This document shows, piece by piece, positions 22,266 to 34,280 of a stretch of 64,000 nt of DNA (positions within the stretch are counted from its first letter, which is position 1; every line of letters begins with the position of its first letter). The DNA is taken from contig CM057337.1 of NCBI GenBank assembly GCA_030015575.1, positions 375,123,582 through 375,187,581 of the forward strand. Direction: 5' to 3'. The notes under the pieces were generated by a model, which was given only the letters and a program-made list of their open reading frames with translations, did not search any database and was not told where the DNA came from. The stretch is from Agapanthus africanus (Eukaryota; Streptophyta; Magnoliopsida; Asparagales; Amaryllidaceae). The position numbers and the translations under genes were made by a program.

Positions 22266-22745
22266 GGATTCCAACTGTTGTAGTTTTACACTTTCTTTTC
22301 TGTGACCGTAGGTGTAATATGTGATATCGCCGGTTTCGTTGCTATTTGTCAACGACAATTGGGATACGCATGTTTACTTACGTTGATGACATGTGATGTT
22401 ATGTGTTGCTGGATATGTTATATTGGATCGTCGTGTTTGAATAGCCAGGTTTTTTTTATGTGAGATGAGTGTTTTTCTTTTTCATTCATGTAAAAACTTG
22501 TATGTAATATTCTTTTATTGGGGCACTTCCAGGTTGAGGAAGATGTCACCTTTTGTATATTATTTACTTTTCCGCATTAGGATAGACCCAAGGAGGGGAG
22601 CACAAGTAACCGGGTTCTAGGGTCCAGTGGGAGACCATCTCGAGGAGTCGAGTCCGGGTCTCCTAACCCTAGAATTGGTAGGGTTGCTTGCCGCTCTCGT
22701 AGGGGTCTAGGGGTGTGGGATTGGCTATTCATCACGACCGTGGAA

Positions 22746-22781
22746 TCCGTGTTTTATACTGGATCGTATTGAAAACACGGA
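22746..22781 (+). promoter_or_regulatory. Leader hairpin HP4 (element A)
   Basis: TCCGTGTTTT/AAAACACGGA stem with loop core GGAT in place of the GGCT of the other elements. Confidence 0.7.
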
Positions 22782-23195
22782 CGTCCTAGTATATCCAATA
22801 TTTCATATGATATTTTCTGCTGCGTTATCTGTGATGTGATCATGTGATTTGCTCAGATAGAGATTATATATAGTATATATGATATATTATATAGACGTTG
22901 CTTATGTTTTACACCCGCGCTAGCCCTGCCTCGCTCTGGCGTTAGTTACCTAACTTAACGGTGCAGACGGCACATCGAGGCGAATGCGGATGGCATAAGC
23001 ATACGTTATATTTATCTGTGATGTTTAGGTGGACTTAAATGATGGGATATTCATTAATGAGATTAATGAAAGATAATAAACCTAATTGATGTTTTGGAAT
23101 TGAATTTCAAAATAAAACAGGTAGCTTCAGTTCTTGCTTTGCATCGCGGTGTTGCTTGTAGAACATCCTGCACCTTATTCGATGAGGAAAGGACC

Positions 23196-23375
23196 GAGAT
23201 CCCTTCACCGGGAGTGACTCCTTTAGCAATAACTGGCAGATGCTACACACTCGGTTTGTCTTTTGATTGCTTCTATAGTTTCTGTTTTGCACAGTGATAT
23301 ATATGATAAATCCCACACCTCATTCGACGAGGAAAGGGCCGACGATCCCTTCACCGGGAGTGACCCCTTTAGCAA
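23196..23375 (+). repeat. Duplicated leader module of element A
   Basis: GATCCCTTCACCGGGAGTGA at 23198 and 23344, period 146 bp, as in B and D. Confidence 0.75.
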
Positions 23376-23518
23376 AACTAGAAAAGCCTAAAAAACATTC
23401 CATTTAGAAACCATTTGATTCCGCAACGAGATCAAGTTCAAAGTGTTAAAGGTTTTCATAAAAACCATCCGCAACCCTCCGTCATTTTAGGAAGTAGAGT
23501 ACTTAGTATTCGTGCTGT

Positions 23519-23712
23519 GTTTGTTGACCTTAGTTAAGGCACAGTGTACGGTAGCCAAGTGATGTCTTCCTACACCGCATATGATGCGATTAGTTAGGAC
23601 AGTCGCGTGACTTTGTTGACCTTAGTTAAGGGTCATGTGGGTGGGTCTAATTAATCACGAAATGACGGGTAGAACTTGACTAGTGCTTATGATTTGTTGA
23701 CCATAGTTAAGG
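23519..23712 (+). promoter_or_regulatory. Triple tetraloop hairpins of element A
   Basis: TTTGTTGACCTTAGTTAAG at 23519 and 23612, and TTTGTTGACCATAGTTAAG at 23694. Each folds as TTGAC-loop-GTTAA with loops CTTA, CTTA and CATA. The third copy is identical to two copies in F. Confidence 0.75.
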
Positions 23713-23934
23713 TCATAAGCGCTAGGGGTAAAAACCTTTATCGGGAGTTTCAAGTGTTGAAATTTGCAATGAGATTGCATACCTTCTATGTGATAGTTGG
23801 ATCCCGATACCCACTGCGTGTAATTGTTACTCCTGGGAGAGTTTTGCACTTTGCAATTAGCCGATCAAGTAGGTGTCTAGAAAGGTGTCAACGGGGTTCC
23901 GCCTCTGGGAAAATGAGGTTTACTGTAATTAGGT

Positions 23935-23950
23935 CCGTGCGAAAGCACGG
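23935..23950 (+). promoter_or_regulatory. GNRA hairpin of element A
   Basis: CCGTGC-GAAA-GCACGG, a perfect 6-bp stem with a GAAA loop. Confidence 0.7.
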
Positions 23951-24132
23951 GGAACCTCCCTCAAAGTACCGACACTGGCCTGGCTGAAAGATTGGAGAAC
24001 TTGTAGAGTGTAATTAATCCCGGCTAATCTTTCCTTTTAGGGTTTGAAGGAAGATTTGATAAAAACAGTGGGAGCCATCCTGATTAGATAAAATAAATAA
24101 CCAATCTAATCTTGCAAGAGCGCACGCAGAGT

Positions 24133-24154
24133 GTTTTCTTCTCTCTCTCTCCAG
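24133..24154 (+). promoter_or_regulatory. Splice-acceptor-like site of element A
   Basis: CT-repeat tract ending CCAG before GTAGCGACC, at the leader/coding junction. Confidence 0.55.
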
Positions 24155-25742
24155 GTAGCGACCATATCACGCCTTAATCAAGATAATAATACGGATATTT
24201 GACCGAACCCGCTTGTTATACTGAGCTGGGGAACGTTGGTCCCGCTCCGACTTTTAATTGTTATAAGACAGAGCAGGAAATTGGGGAATACCAGAATTCC
24301 TGTGCCGCCCAAACGAAGAAAGTGCATGCTGATGCATCTCCTTCGGGTGTGTTCGTTACACAGAACTGTTTCTCAGTATCCTCTGCGTCCTGGGTATCTG
24401 ATACCGGAACAGGATCCTAGATATGTAATCTGTTACATAGGGCTGCAGAAAGGCAGAGAACTGAGAACGGGTGATAAGTTTCATGAGACAGAAAACGGGG
24501 CAAGTGTTGCAGCCAAGTCTGTTGGTCACTGTCACCCTGTATTACCAATACATTGATTCTGAAAGAATGTTATTAGATACCGAACCTGATATACAAAATC
24601 ATATCAGTCTCTTTATTAGTAAAGAAAGGATATAATTTTGTATTATTGGATAATGTTTTGAACATTTCCTATATCAAAAGTTGATCGGTTCAGGCACGTT
24701 ATCTAAAAGCATTAATGTTCTAAATCAAACTACAATTCTTAGTATACAGAACACACATAAGAGGAAGAGTACAGAAATGAACGAATTCTTCTTGAGGTAT
24801 TGTAGACTAGGTCATATCAATGCGACCCGACTAGCTGAAGTTACATAAAGATGCATATTTAAATCAGTTTGAATTTACATCTTGTGAAACTTGCCAGTCA
24901 TGTCACAAAGATAAGATGACTATAGCTCCGTTTACTGGAAACAGAGAAAGAGTTAGTGAACTCTTGGGATTGATACATGATGATATATGTGAGGTCCCCT
25001 GTCTACAAATGCCTGGACTGGTTCTTTATACTTCATTACGTTCTCTGATAATCTCTCAAGATTCAGACATATGTTCCTGTTGAAACACAAGTCCGAACCT
25101 TTTGAGATATTCACAGAATATAAGCTAGAAGTAGAGAACCAATACGGGTATAAGTATTATGTCCTATGATAAGATCAGGGAGGAGAATACTTGTGCATGG
25201 CTTTCCTGGAGTATTCTAAAAGAAAATGAGATTCTCTCTCAGTATTACTCCTCTGAATACACCACAGCACAACGGTGTATCGGGGCGGAGCAATCGCACA
25301 ATATTAGATATGGTGTGCTCTATGATGAGTATTACTGAGTTACCTATTTTCTTTTGGGGGTTGTGCACTAGAGAAGTTGCATACCTATTGAATTGGATTT
25401 GAATCAAATCAGTGCCTACCACTCCATATAAGATATGGTATGGGAAGAGACTATCTCTTAAATAAGTTAAGATTTGGGATTGTCCGGCCTATGTCAAAAG
25501 CAAAATCCGGACAAGATCGAGGCAAGGTCAGTTCTGTAGAACTGGAAAGGTTCCAGCTATACAAAACTGCAGCTGATTATTTGACAGAACCAAAGGATTC
25601 AATAGTTCCCGACGAATCTCAGCCTCTCCGCCGATCTGGTAAGGTTTCTCATCCGCTTGAGAGATACTTCGGTTTCTCGATGACAGTGGGAGCGAGGATT
25701 GCATCATGAGATGATGACCCAACTAGATTCGAGCAGGTCATC
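24155..25742 (+). pseudogene. pol: Element A pol, 5' half (gag-less, broken)
   Basis: Starts with the same non-Gag peptide as B and D (LTEPACYT, LGNVGPAP, KTEQEIGEYQNS), then the protease box ends in a stop (SDTGTGS then TAG at 24418). The integrase region is recognisable but frameshifted: a one-base insertion lies near 25242 and the catalytic Glu codon is Gly (GTATCGGGGCGG near 25277). Both are also in D. Interrupted by F at the TCATC site 25738-25742. Confidence 0.88.
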
Positions 25743-27835
25743 TGTAAGGTTAGATTAGCACCCTATGAAGAGATTACAAGCATCACATGACCTAAAGTTT
25801 TCATTTTTAAGGTGCTAAACTAACATGCAAAGGATGGATCCTAGAAAATTAGGGTTTGCAAAACATAAAGCTAGCAAAATTAGGGTTTGAAGGCTACAAC
25901 CTTTGTAGCTCCCGTTTTTGCTTCGCTCCTTAGGCTCTTTTGTGTTGAATCAAGGTTCTCTTGAACTCCCCTTGTGTCCACGATGATCCACCGCGGAGAT
26001 ATCCGTCCAAGCTCACTACTTCGTCAAATCGAAGATAACACTCTAAACGAAACGGCTAAGCTTGTGTAGAATGTTGTTGTGGCTTTGGATCTCACTTCAA
26101 AAACCTTTCTTTTGTTGTATTTCACTCACTAGAAAAGATCTAGAGAGGAGAAGATGAAGGAAGATGAAGATGGTGGCTAAAATTATGAAGAGATAAAAAG
26201 ATAACTCTTTTTCTTAAGAAGAAAAAGAAATGAATATCACAATATATATTTTATCCTTCTTGACACTAACCATGATTAAAAGATGGATGATTAATTTAAC
26301 TTGGGTTTAGAATGATAAAGGAAAAGATAACCATGGTTTAGTGGTGGGTGAGAATGGTTAGGTTAAAAGAAGCATGTAGAAACTAGTATAATTATCCTTT
26401 CCTTTTCATTTTCTTTTAAAACCAAAATTAAATAATTATCCATAGTTTAATCTATGGTGTGAAGCTTATATTGCCACCATTTCCATATATAAACAACCAT
26501 GATAGTTTGATGTATGTATGTGTACATGTATGCACATCTTCATGTGCATGAAGCTAGAAAAGAAAAATAGAAACACATGCATGCATGCATACATCCATCA
26601 AACCCTAGAAAGGTTTTGAGTGAGAAAACTAATGGTTAAATGATAAATCAACACTTGATTTATCAATCCGGTCATATCTCATATGACCCCACCAAAAGCA
26701 GTTCACCCGATCAATGTTCGGTATCATATACGCACATTTCAATCGGGTGCATGCGCATATCGCATATGCGCACCACAACGTTTCGCCTGGACTGGGTAAC
26801 TCCTCTGTGGGACTCTAAGACTCGTCAATACGCCGGCAGAGGGTAATGATCATATCAAGTGCCCTCAAGCCGCAAGAGGTCAGCTAAACGTAACGGCCAC
26901 CCGGGTATTGAGCGATCAGAAGACAACAAGCGAACCTGCTACAACTCCCGTCGAGCCATCCGGCAACACTACCGTACAGTCCGGTCTCTTCGTCAAATCT
27001 GCTGCATATCGAGCCTAGGGATGGTCACGTCGACCCCAATAACTCAATAAGTCGTGTCGGTGAATGGTCTATAACAGATCGAGAAACTACTGATAACACT
27101 TATCAGCAAATCTCATCAGCCCTGGCCAGGGACTTTCCGTTATAACCAGTCGAGCACAGCACAGCATCAACTCCCAATACCGGGAGAGACAAAACCCCTC
27201 CTATCGCTCATCGTCTTCATGTGTCTCGGGACTGTACCCAACGGCCACCTGTTTGCACGACTCAGTAGAGCCGTGGTAGGGTGGCAATCAAAGTACAGTG
27301 GGAGAACACACAAGGCTCTATGACGATCTCGGGTCTACAGACTAACCTGTACCAGTGTCACCTGAGAACTGCTATCCGACGATAGATATAATTCCATATA
27401 GGAGTTCTCGGCGAGTCCGTCCAGTGTACCCAGTCACCACTGAGCACCCGTATATGATCTTGATGTCAAACATCGATGAATGTGGGAACATCCATTGCCC
27501 ATCACATGGGTCTAGTATCATATACGCTAGTCTACTCTGGTATATCGATGCCCCGTCTCGATACACCTCCGACTAGGGACATTTCAGGATATGCTTATAG
27601 ACTACAGATGTCCCACTAGTATGATCTCCATCATAATCAGAGTAGTCAAGCCGATATCCTCAGGGCTTTATCAGCATGTATGAATGAATAGAAGCATGAT
27701 CAAATAAACATGTCAGATAAAGAATAACCAGATAGCATACTATCATGTCGAGCAAGAAAGTAAACTGAATATATATACATGTATAGATACATCCACTATC
27801 ACATAATGGCCTCTAGGGCATACATATATCCAACA
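25743..27835 (-). repeat. Element F 3' LTR (left copy)
   Basis: 2093 bp, TGTAAGG...TCCAACA on the plus strand. It includes a short ATGC microsatellite at about 26576-26592 and the hairpin CTGATAA-CAC-TTATCAG at 27090-27106, where B has CTGGTAA/TTACCAG. Confidence 0.95.
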
Positions 27836-27847
27836 ATCTCCCACTTG
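27836..27847 (-). other. Polypurine tract of element F
   Basis: ATCTCCCACTTG on the plus strand, i.e. CAAGTGGGAGAT in the sense of F, between the pol stop and the 3' LTR. Confidence 0.85.
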
Positions 27848-27849
27848 CA

Positions 27850-30800
27850 CTAAGGCCAGTTATTGGCGTATCTCATACCCAACATCTCAAAAAGTCGCTC
27901 ATGCTGCGGCTGAGGGAGAGCCTTGGTGAATGGATCCGCGGCGTTGTTCTTTGTGTCAACTCTCTTAATCTCGATCTCGCGGCGATCTACAATCTCCCGG
28001 ATCAAATGAAAACGCCTCAGGATGTGTCTGGACCGCTGATGGGATCTGGGTTCCTTGGCTAACGCCATCGCCCCATTATTGTCACAATACAAAGGTATTG
28101 GATCAATAATGGTTGGAACTACTCCTAGCTCCGAGACGAACTTCTTCATCCAGACGGCTTCCTTGGCGGCATCATTTGCAGCAATGTACTCAGCTTCCAT
28201 CATAGAGTCTGCAACGGTATCTTGTTTGGAACTCTTCCAACTTACCGCCCCTCCATTGAGGGTAAATACAAACCCTGAGATAGATTTGCTGTCATCCTTG
28301 TCGCTCTGGAAGCTCGAATCGGTAAAGGCCTCCATTTGGAGATCTTTATTACCATACACCAAGAACAATTCTTTAGTCCTTCGCAAGTACTTAAGAATGT
28401 TCTTCACAGCTGTCCAGTGGTTCTCCCCTGGGTTGGATTGATACCTGCTTACAACACTAAGTGCATAAGCTACATCTGGGCGTGTACATAACATCGCATA
28501 CATTATAGACCCTACTGCCGAAGCATAAGGTATAATGCTCATGCGAGCTCTCTCTTCATCGGTCTTTGGACAAGAATCCTTGGAGAGAGTGACTCCATGG
28601 CAAGCGGGTAAGGCACCCCGCTTGGAGTCTTCCATACTAAACCTCTTTAGGATGGTGTTGATGTACCTGGTTTGGGACAATCCCAATAACTTTTTGGATC
28701 TATCCCTATAGATCCTTATGCCCAGGATGTATGTGGCATCACCCAGGTCCTTCATGGAGAACCTTAGTGATAAGAATGATTTGACCGACTGTAGCATAGG
28801 AATGTCATTTCCTATCAGAAGAATGTCATCCACGTACAATACGAGGAATGTGACAGCTCTTCCTACAGCCTTCCTATAAACACAAGGTTCATCCGGATTT
28901 TTGATGAAATCAAACTCTTTGATAACATCATCGAAACAGATGTTCCAACTCCGAGATGCCTGCTTTAACCCATATATGGATTTAAGCAATCTACATGCTT
29001 TCTCGCTGCTCCCACTGTCAATGAAGCCCTCCGGCTGATCCATATAAACACATTCTTCTAAATCTCCATTTAGAAATGCCGTTTTAACGTCCATCTGCCA
29101 GATTTCATAGTCGTAGTGAGCAGCAATAGCAAGTAGGATCCGAATAGATTTAAGCATGGCTACGGGCGAAAAAGTTTCGTCATAGTCCAAACCTGGTCTT
29201 TGACGAAAACCCTTCGCCACAAGTCTTGCTTTATAGGTCTCTACCTTCCCATCCACACCAATCTTTCTTTTAAAGATCCATTTGCACCCTACAGGTTTTA
29301 CCCCAGGGGGTACAACGTCCAAAGTCCATACTTTGTTGGTGTACATAGACTCCATTTCGGATCTCATGGCATCCAGCCACTTCACAGAGTCACCACTCGT
29401 GATAGCTTGCTGAAAACTGGTAGGATCATCATCTTCCATGATACAGTCTTCTCTGTCACCATCAATGAGGAAACCGTAGTACCTCTCCGGTGGGCGAGAA
29501 GTCCTACCAGACCTACGGAGTGGCCGAGGTTCTTCAGTTTCCGTTGCAACAGCCGGCTCAACCAAATCGTCATTTGTAGTTTGTGTCTCCAGAACCTCTT
29601 CTAGATCTACCACCTTGCCACCATCTCTATCCGTGAAAAACTCTTTTTCCAAGAATGTGGCATACTGAGAAACAAACACCTTTTGTTCCTCTTTGTGGTA
29701 GAACAGATATCCATAAGAATTCTTTGGATATCCCACAAAGTTACACATGACTGACCGTGTCTCGAGTTTGTCCGGATTCTGCTTTTTAACATAGGCCGGG
29801 CAACCCCAAATCTTAATTCTTTTAAGAGATGGTCTCTTCCCATTCCATATCTCATATGGTGTGGTAGACACGGCTTTGGTTGGAACCCTGTTTAGCAGAA
29901 ACGCCGCAGTCTCCAATGCATGCCCCCAAAACGAGACTGGTAACTCAGCGTCACTCATCATGGACCGGACCATATCTAATAGGGTCCTATTCCGTCGTTC
30001 TGACACACCGTTGTGCTGTGGTGTGTAAGGCGGAGTGAGCTGAGAGAGAATCCCATTCTCTTTTAGGAAGTTTGCAAATTCTGTACTGAGATACTCACCA
30101 CCTCGATCTGATCGAAGCATCTTAATACTCAAGCCGGTTTGTTTTTCTACTTCTTGTTTATATTCAACGAACTTCTCGAAAGCGTCGGACTTGTGCTTTA
30201 ATAAAAATACATGACCGAATCTTGAGAAATCATCGGTGAATGTAATGAAGTATGAAAAACCGCCTCTAGCCTGTGTAGACATCGGCCCACATACATCACT
30301 ATGTATGAGGCCCAGGAGCTGAGTAGCTCTTTCTCCGTGTCCAGTAAACGGAGTTTTGGTCATTTTACCCTTGATACAAGACTGGCAAGTCGCATAAGAT
30401 TTATATTCAAAAGAGTTTAAATATCCATCTTTATGTAACTTGTTTAGTCTTGTTTCGTTAATATGACCAAGTCTACAGTGCCAAAGAAAAGCTTCATTTA
30501 ATTCTGAAATTTTTCTTTTATTAGTGTGTTGTATACTGAAAACTGTGTGTTGATTTAGGACATATATTCCGTTATTAAGTGTACCATACCCAACCAACAT
30601 TTGATTTAGGTGAATGTTCATAACATTGTTCTGCAACACAAAATTATATCCTTCATTGTCCAACAAAGATACGGATATTATATTACATAGCATATCAGGT
30701 ACAAAATAACATGGATTCAAAATCAAAATACATCCAGACGGCAACCCCAAGTGATACTCTCCCACTGCGACTGTATGTACATTGGAACCATTTCCAACGC

Positions 30801-31776
30801 GGAGAGTATGGTCACCTGTCTTCAAAACCTTGCTATTTCTCAGCCCCTGCATAGAATTGCAAATGTGAGAACCTGAACCGGTATCCAATACCCAGGAAGC
30901 AGAGTTTATAGAAAAACAGTTTTCAGTTACAAACGCACCTGAAGCAGAAGCATCACCATGCTTCTTCTTAAGACTTAGGTACTCCGTGCAGTTGCGCTTC
31001 CAATGTCCTGTCTTGTGGCAATGAAAACACTCGCCTTTCCCTGGGTCTCCAGCCGTGGATTTTCCCTTTCCCTTCACCTTTTTGACTCCGCCCTTAGGAT
31101 TAGTGGGTTTCTTCTTTTTCTTTCCCTTGGCCTTAGCTTTTGGGCGAGAAGAAGAAGACTGTCCAATGGTCATAACGGGAGTCTTTGCTGACTTCATAGT
31201 GCTCTCTGCACTCCTTAACATATTAAGGAGTTCAGGGAGGTCCTTCTCCATGCCATGCATGTTGAAGTTCACTATGAACTGAGCAAAGGTGGAGGGGAGG
31301 GACTGCAGAATAATATCTATATATTGTTCATTTTCCATTGTCCATCCAAGGTCCTCAAGCTCTTCTATAAGGGCTATCATCTTCAAAACATGGTCTGCTA
31401 CTGGTGTGCCAGGGGCCATCCGCATGTGAAACAGTTTCTTTGATGCCTCGTATCGTAATACGCGGGACTGCTCCCCATACAACTCCTTTGTATGGAGCAG
31501 TATCCCGTGGATGTCCATGTCCTCGTGCTGCTTTTGATGTGTGTTATCCATCGATGCAAGCGCGAGGCATGTGGCCGTGGCACAGTCAACGTCCCATGTC
31601 TTGCGGACTTCTATGTCCGCAACTGAGGATTTTGGGCCTGGGACGGGCGGGGCTGAAGCCGTGAGGACATATGATACTTTATCATAAGTCAAGACGATCT
31701 TCAGATTCCTTAGCCAGTCTTTATAGTTGGTCCCGTTCAGTTTGTTTTTATCTAGTAGAAGCTTAAGTCCAGTCAT
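27850..31776 (-). CDS. gag-pol: Gag-Pol polyprotein, intact
   Basis: 1308 residues. Gag: DUF4219/UBN2-like N-terminus (LNGTNYKDWLRNL, 13-25) and a UBN2 helical region to about 195; a Lys-rich stretch 211-248; CCHC zinc knuckle C250-C253-H258-C263 (CFHCHKTGHWKRNC). Protease: LDTGSGS at D298. Integrase: HCRLGH 433-438 with C464/C467 zinc site and DD35E triad D494, D557, E593. RT: D896 (QMDVKTAF) and YVDD 981-984. RNase H: D1153, E1194, D1232. Gag and Pol are in one frame, as is usual for copia elements, with no stop or frameshift between them. The ATG lies 6 nt after the splice-acceptor-like CAG. All catalytic residues I can check are present, so it is a plausible donor of Gag and Pol for its neighbours' families; activity itself is not shown. 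Confidence 0.97.
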   Translation of the reverse strand: MTGLKLLLDKNKLNGTNYKDWLRNLKIVLTYDKVSYVLTASAPPVPGPKSSVADIEVRKTWDVDCATATCLALASMDNTHQKQHEDMDIHGILLHTKELYGEQSRVLRYEASKKLFHMRMAPGTPVADHVLKMIALIEELEDLGWTMENEQYIDIILQSLPSTFAQFIVNFNMHGMEKDLPELLNMLRSAESTMKSAKTPVMTIGQSSSSRPKAKAKGKKKKKPTNPKGGVKKVKGKGKSTAGDPGKGECFHCHKTGHWKRNCTEYLSLKKKHGDASASGAFVTENCFSINSASWVLDTGSGSHICNSMQGLRNSKVLKTGDHTLRVGNGSNVHTVAVGEYHLGLPSGCILILNPCYFVPDMLCNIISVSLLDNEGYNFVLQNNVMNIHLNQMLVGYGTLNNGIYVLNQHTVFSIQHTNKRKISELNEAFLWHCRLGHINETRLNKLHKDGYLNSFEYKSYATCQSCIKGKMTKTPFTGHGERATQLLGLIHSDVCGPMSTQARGGFSYFITFTDDFSRFGHVFLLKHKSDAFEKFVEYKQEVEKQTGLSIKMLRSDRGGEYLSTEFANFLKENGILSQLTPPYTPQHNGVSERRNRTLLDMVRSMMSDAELPVSFWGHALETAAFLLNRVPTKAVSTTPYEIWNGKRPSLKRIKIWGCPAYVKKQNPDKLETRSVMCNFVGYPKNSYGYLFYHKEEQKVFVSQYATFLEKEFFTDRDGGKVVDLEEVLETQTTNDDLVEPAVATETEEPRPLRRSGRTSRPPERYYGFLIDGDREDCIMEDDDPTSFQQAITSGDSVKWLDAMRSEMESMYTNKVWTLDVVPPGVKPVGCKWIFKRKIGVDGKVETYKARLVAKGFRQRPGLDYDETFSPVAMLKSIRILLAIAAHYDYEIWQMDVKTAFLNGDLEECVYMDQPEGFIDSGSSEKACRLLKSIYGLKQASRSWNICFDDVIKEFDFIKNPDEPCVYRKAVGRAVTFLVLYVDDILLIGNDIPMLQSVKSFLSLRFSMKDLGDATYILGIRIYRDRSKKLLGLSQTRYINTILKRFSMEDSKRGALPACHGVTLSKDSCPKTDEERARMSIIPYASAVGSIMYAMLCTRPDVAYALSVVSRYQSNPGENHWTAVKNILKYLRRTKELFLVYGNKDLQMEAFTDSSFQSDKDDSKSISGFVFTLNGGAVSWKSSKQDTVADSMMEAEYIAANDAAKEAVWMKKFVSELGVVPTIIDPIPLYCDNNGAMALAKEPRSHQRSRHILRRFHLIREIVDRREIEIKRVDTKNNAADPFTKALPQPQHERLFEMLGMRYANNWP

Positions 31777-31782
31777 TGGTAT

Positions 31783-31803
31783 CTGCCATTAAGAGAGAGA
31801 AAA
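31783..31803 (-). promoter_or_regulatory. Splice-acceptor-like site of element F
   Basis: The minus strand reads TTTTCTCTCTCTTAATGGCAG, then ATACC and the gag ATG. Its position directly before gag is matched in C, and before the gag-less pol in A, B and D. Confidence 0.55.
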
Positions 31804-31993
31804 GAATACACTCAGCGAAAGCTCTTGCATAGATTAGATTGGTTTTATTATCTTGTCTAATCGATGTTTCCCACTGCTTTTTATCAAGTTTTTCTTTCAA
31901 ACCTTAAAAAGAAAAACTAGCCAGGATTAATTACAGTCTACAACTTCGCTAACCGTTCAGCCAGGCCAGTGTTGGTACTTTGAGGGAGGTTCC

Positions 31994-32009
31994 CCGTGCT
32001 TTCGCACGG
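31994..32009 (-). promoter_or_regulatory. GNRA hairpin of element F
   Basis: CCGTGCTTTCGCACGG on the plus strand; sense CCGTGC-GAAA-GCACGG. Confidence 0.7.
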
Positions 32010-32230
32010 ACCTAATTAGAGTAAACCTCGTTTTCCCAGAGGCGGAGCCCCGTTAACACCTTTCTAGACACCTAATGAGTTAGCTAATTGTAAACTGCAA
32101 AACTCTCCTAGGAGCAACTATTGCCCACAGTGGGATCGGGATCCAACCATCATATGGAAGGTATGCAATCTCATTGCAAATTTCAACACTTGAAATTCCC
32201 GATGTAATTTTTACCCCTAGTACTTATGAC

Positions 32231-32423
32231 CTTAACTATGGTCAACAAATCATAAGTACCAGTCAAGTTCTACCCGTCATTTCTTGATCAATTAGACCCA
32301 CCCATATGACCCTTAACTATGGTCAACAAAGTCGTATGAATGTCCTAATTAATCTGCATCATATGCAGTGTAGGAAGACATCACTTAGCTACCGTACACT
32401 ACGCCTTAACTAAAGTCAACAAA
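32231..32423 (-). promoter_or_regulatory. Triple tetraloop hairpins of element F
   Basis: Sense copies TTTGTTGACTTTAGTTAAG (32405-32423), then TTTGTTGACCATAGTTAAG at 32312-32330 and 32231-32249. Folds TTGAC-loop-GTTAA with loops TTTA, CATA, CATA. Confidence 0.75.
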
Positions 32424-32933
32424 CGTAGCACGAATACTAAGTACTCTACTTCCTAAAATGACGGAGGGTTGCGAATGATTTTTAAGAAAATCTTTAACGC
32501 TTTGAACTTGATATCGTTGTAGAATCAAACAGTTTTTCAAAAGGAGTGGCTTAAGCTCCGCAGTTTTGAAATAAAGCTTTTTCATAAATAGCCGAGTAGT
32601 TTTTAAATCCGATTCTACAACATCTTTTTAGGTTTATTTTCTTTACATTAATCACATTAATGTAATCCCATCATTTAAGTCCTAAAGCCAATCACAGAAA
32701 AGAAACGAAAATATCACGTACGCTTATGCCATCCGCATTCGCCGCAATGTTCCGTTATGCACCGTTAGGTTACTTAACTAACGGCATACCGGGACGGGAC
32801 TAGCGCGGGTGTAAAACATAAGCAACGTCTACTATATATCATATATATAATAAGTCATTCGTCTCAGATTTCACAGAACACAGGCAGCAGAAATATAGAT
32901 ATAACGTGGGATATACTAGGACGTCCGTATTTA

Positions 32934-32960
32934 GTATTTAGCCAGAATAGAAAATACGGA
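32934..32960 (-). promoter_or_regulatory. Leader hairpin HP4 (element F)
   Basis: TCCGTATTT/AAATACGGA stem with loop TAGCCAG (sense CTGGCTA). The G:C pair of A, B and D is replaced by A:T, a compensated change. Confidence 0.75.
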
Positions 32961-34032
32961 TTCCACAGTCGCGATGAATAGCCAAGCCCACACCCTGGAC
33001 CCCTACGAGAGCGACAAGTGACCCTACCAATCCTGGAATTTAGGAGACCCGGTCTCGACTCCTCGAGATGGCCTCCCACTGAACCCCAGAACCCGGTCAC
33101 CTGTGCTCCCCTCCTTGGGTCCATCCTAATGCGGAAAAGTAAATAATATACAACACTGGTGACACAACCGCAACCTGGAAGTGCCCCAAATAAAAGAATA
33201 TTACATTACATTTGAATTTACATGAATGAAAATATAAAACTCTCATCTCACAAAAACCCCCGGCTATTCGATCGCGACAATCCTGCACATCATATCTCAG
33301 CAACACATAATATCATATATCATCAACGTAAGTAAGTATGCGTACCCCGATTGTCGTTGATGTATAGCAACGAAACCGGCGATATCTAACATACTACACT
33401 TACGGTCACAGAAAAGAAAGTGTAAAACTACAATATTTGGAATCCAGATTCTCATTAGACATCATAAATGCGAAATATCACATATTTCGTATTTCATGTC
33501 TACACTATTTGAATTCCACATATTGTATCACATTCCAGATAAACAGACAGTATTAAAGTTTTCGAACGAACTGTCAAGCACCCAAGATTCACTAAAGCTC
33601 AACACTTGAGCAGGGTTCAAAGATCCGGAGTGTGACACAGTAGCGGCGGTCCAGCCGTAGAAGGGTCAAGCCAACGCCTCACATGTGGCACGCCGTACTG
33701 CCCCAAACCCTAAGGTTCAAAGGGCAGTTCGAGACGGTCACATAATCGAGTTAAGGTTTGTTGTCTTCTAGAGGGACCACCGCAAAAAGACTTGCACACA
33801 TCTCCAAACTATTTAAACCCCGTGAATATTGAGTAAATGATAATCGTTCAAACACTTCAATACTTTCTAGTTTACCCGGAAAAGAAATACGAAATGAAAA
33901 CTCCGATCGAAACAACTAGTTCAAAACCATCTCCAGAATTTTCAACAGAAGATTCAGATTAAATACTCTCAAAATGTACTGTAGCAGGTAAAGAAAATTA
34001 CTGTACAAAAAAAATATCAGAGGGCCCCACAT

Positions 34033-34084
34033 TTGGCCGCGGAAGCGCGGCAAAAGCTTGCTTATGCCGCCCTTCCGCGGTCAA
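34033..34084 (-). promoter_or_regulatory. Leader hairpin HP1 (element F)
   Basis: Arms TTGGCCGCGGAAGCGCGGC and GCCGCCCTTCCGCGGTCAA around an AAAAGCTTGCTTAT region, about 198 nt from the LTR edge. Confidence 0.72.
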
Positions 34085-34267
34085 ACTTACTGTTCACAGG
34101 TACGTATTTTGCAGATCATCTAATTTTTACCTGCTCTATTTTTTGAGAATTTTTAATTCTGAAAAAGATTAATTTTTAAAAAATTTCCAGAGAGCATCCC
34201 ATAAACCCGTATTTTTGTTTCGATCGGACTTTTTACTCCGCAAAAGGGTCGCCTAATGTTCTAGGTC

Positions 34268-34280
34268 GGCTCTGATACCA
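34268..34280 (-). other. Primer-binding site of element F
   Basis: GGCTCTGATACCA on the plus strand, initiator-Met tRNA type. Confidence 0.93.

Larger units (their letters stand above)
21651..24154 (+). other. Element A leader, second part
   Basis: Begins with the right CACAG duplication of B. It contains HP2 (21724-21755), a GC-rich extra segment (about 22010-22125) also found longer in D, three copies of a 32-bp unit (22174-22265), HP3 (22630-22663), HP4 (22746-22781), the GTTAG/CTAAC palindrome (22939-22961), the duplicated module (23196-23375), triple hairpins (23519-23712), the GNRA hairpin (23935-23950) and the splice-acceptor-like site (24133-24154). No gene. Confidence 0.85.

Noticed and set aside
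30000-31776. A possible envelope-like or extra gene as in Sireviruses
   Set aside because: Pol ends directly before the polypurine tract in B, C and F, leaving no room for a third gene, and Gag/Pol resemble Angela rather than SIRE.
15504-32423. TTGAC cores in the triple repeats read as WRKY W-boxes
   Set aside because: Not excluded, but TTGACC/T is not kept in B, D and C, the copies are in the transcribed leader, and the stem-loop pattern explains the conserved symmetry better.
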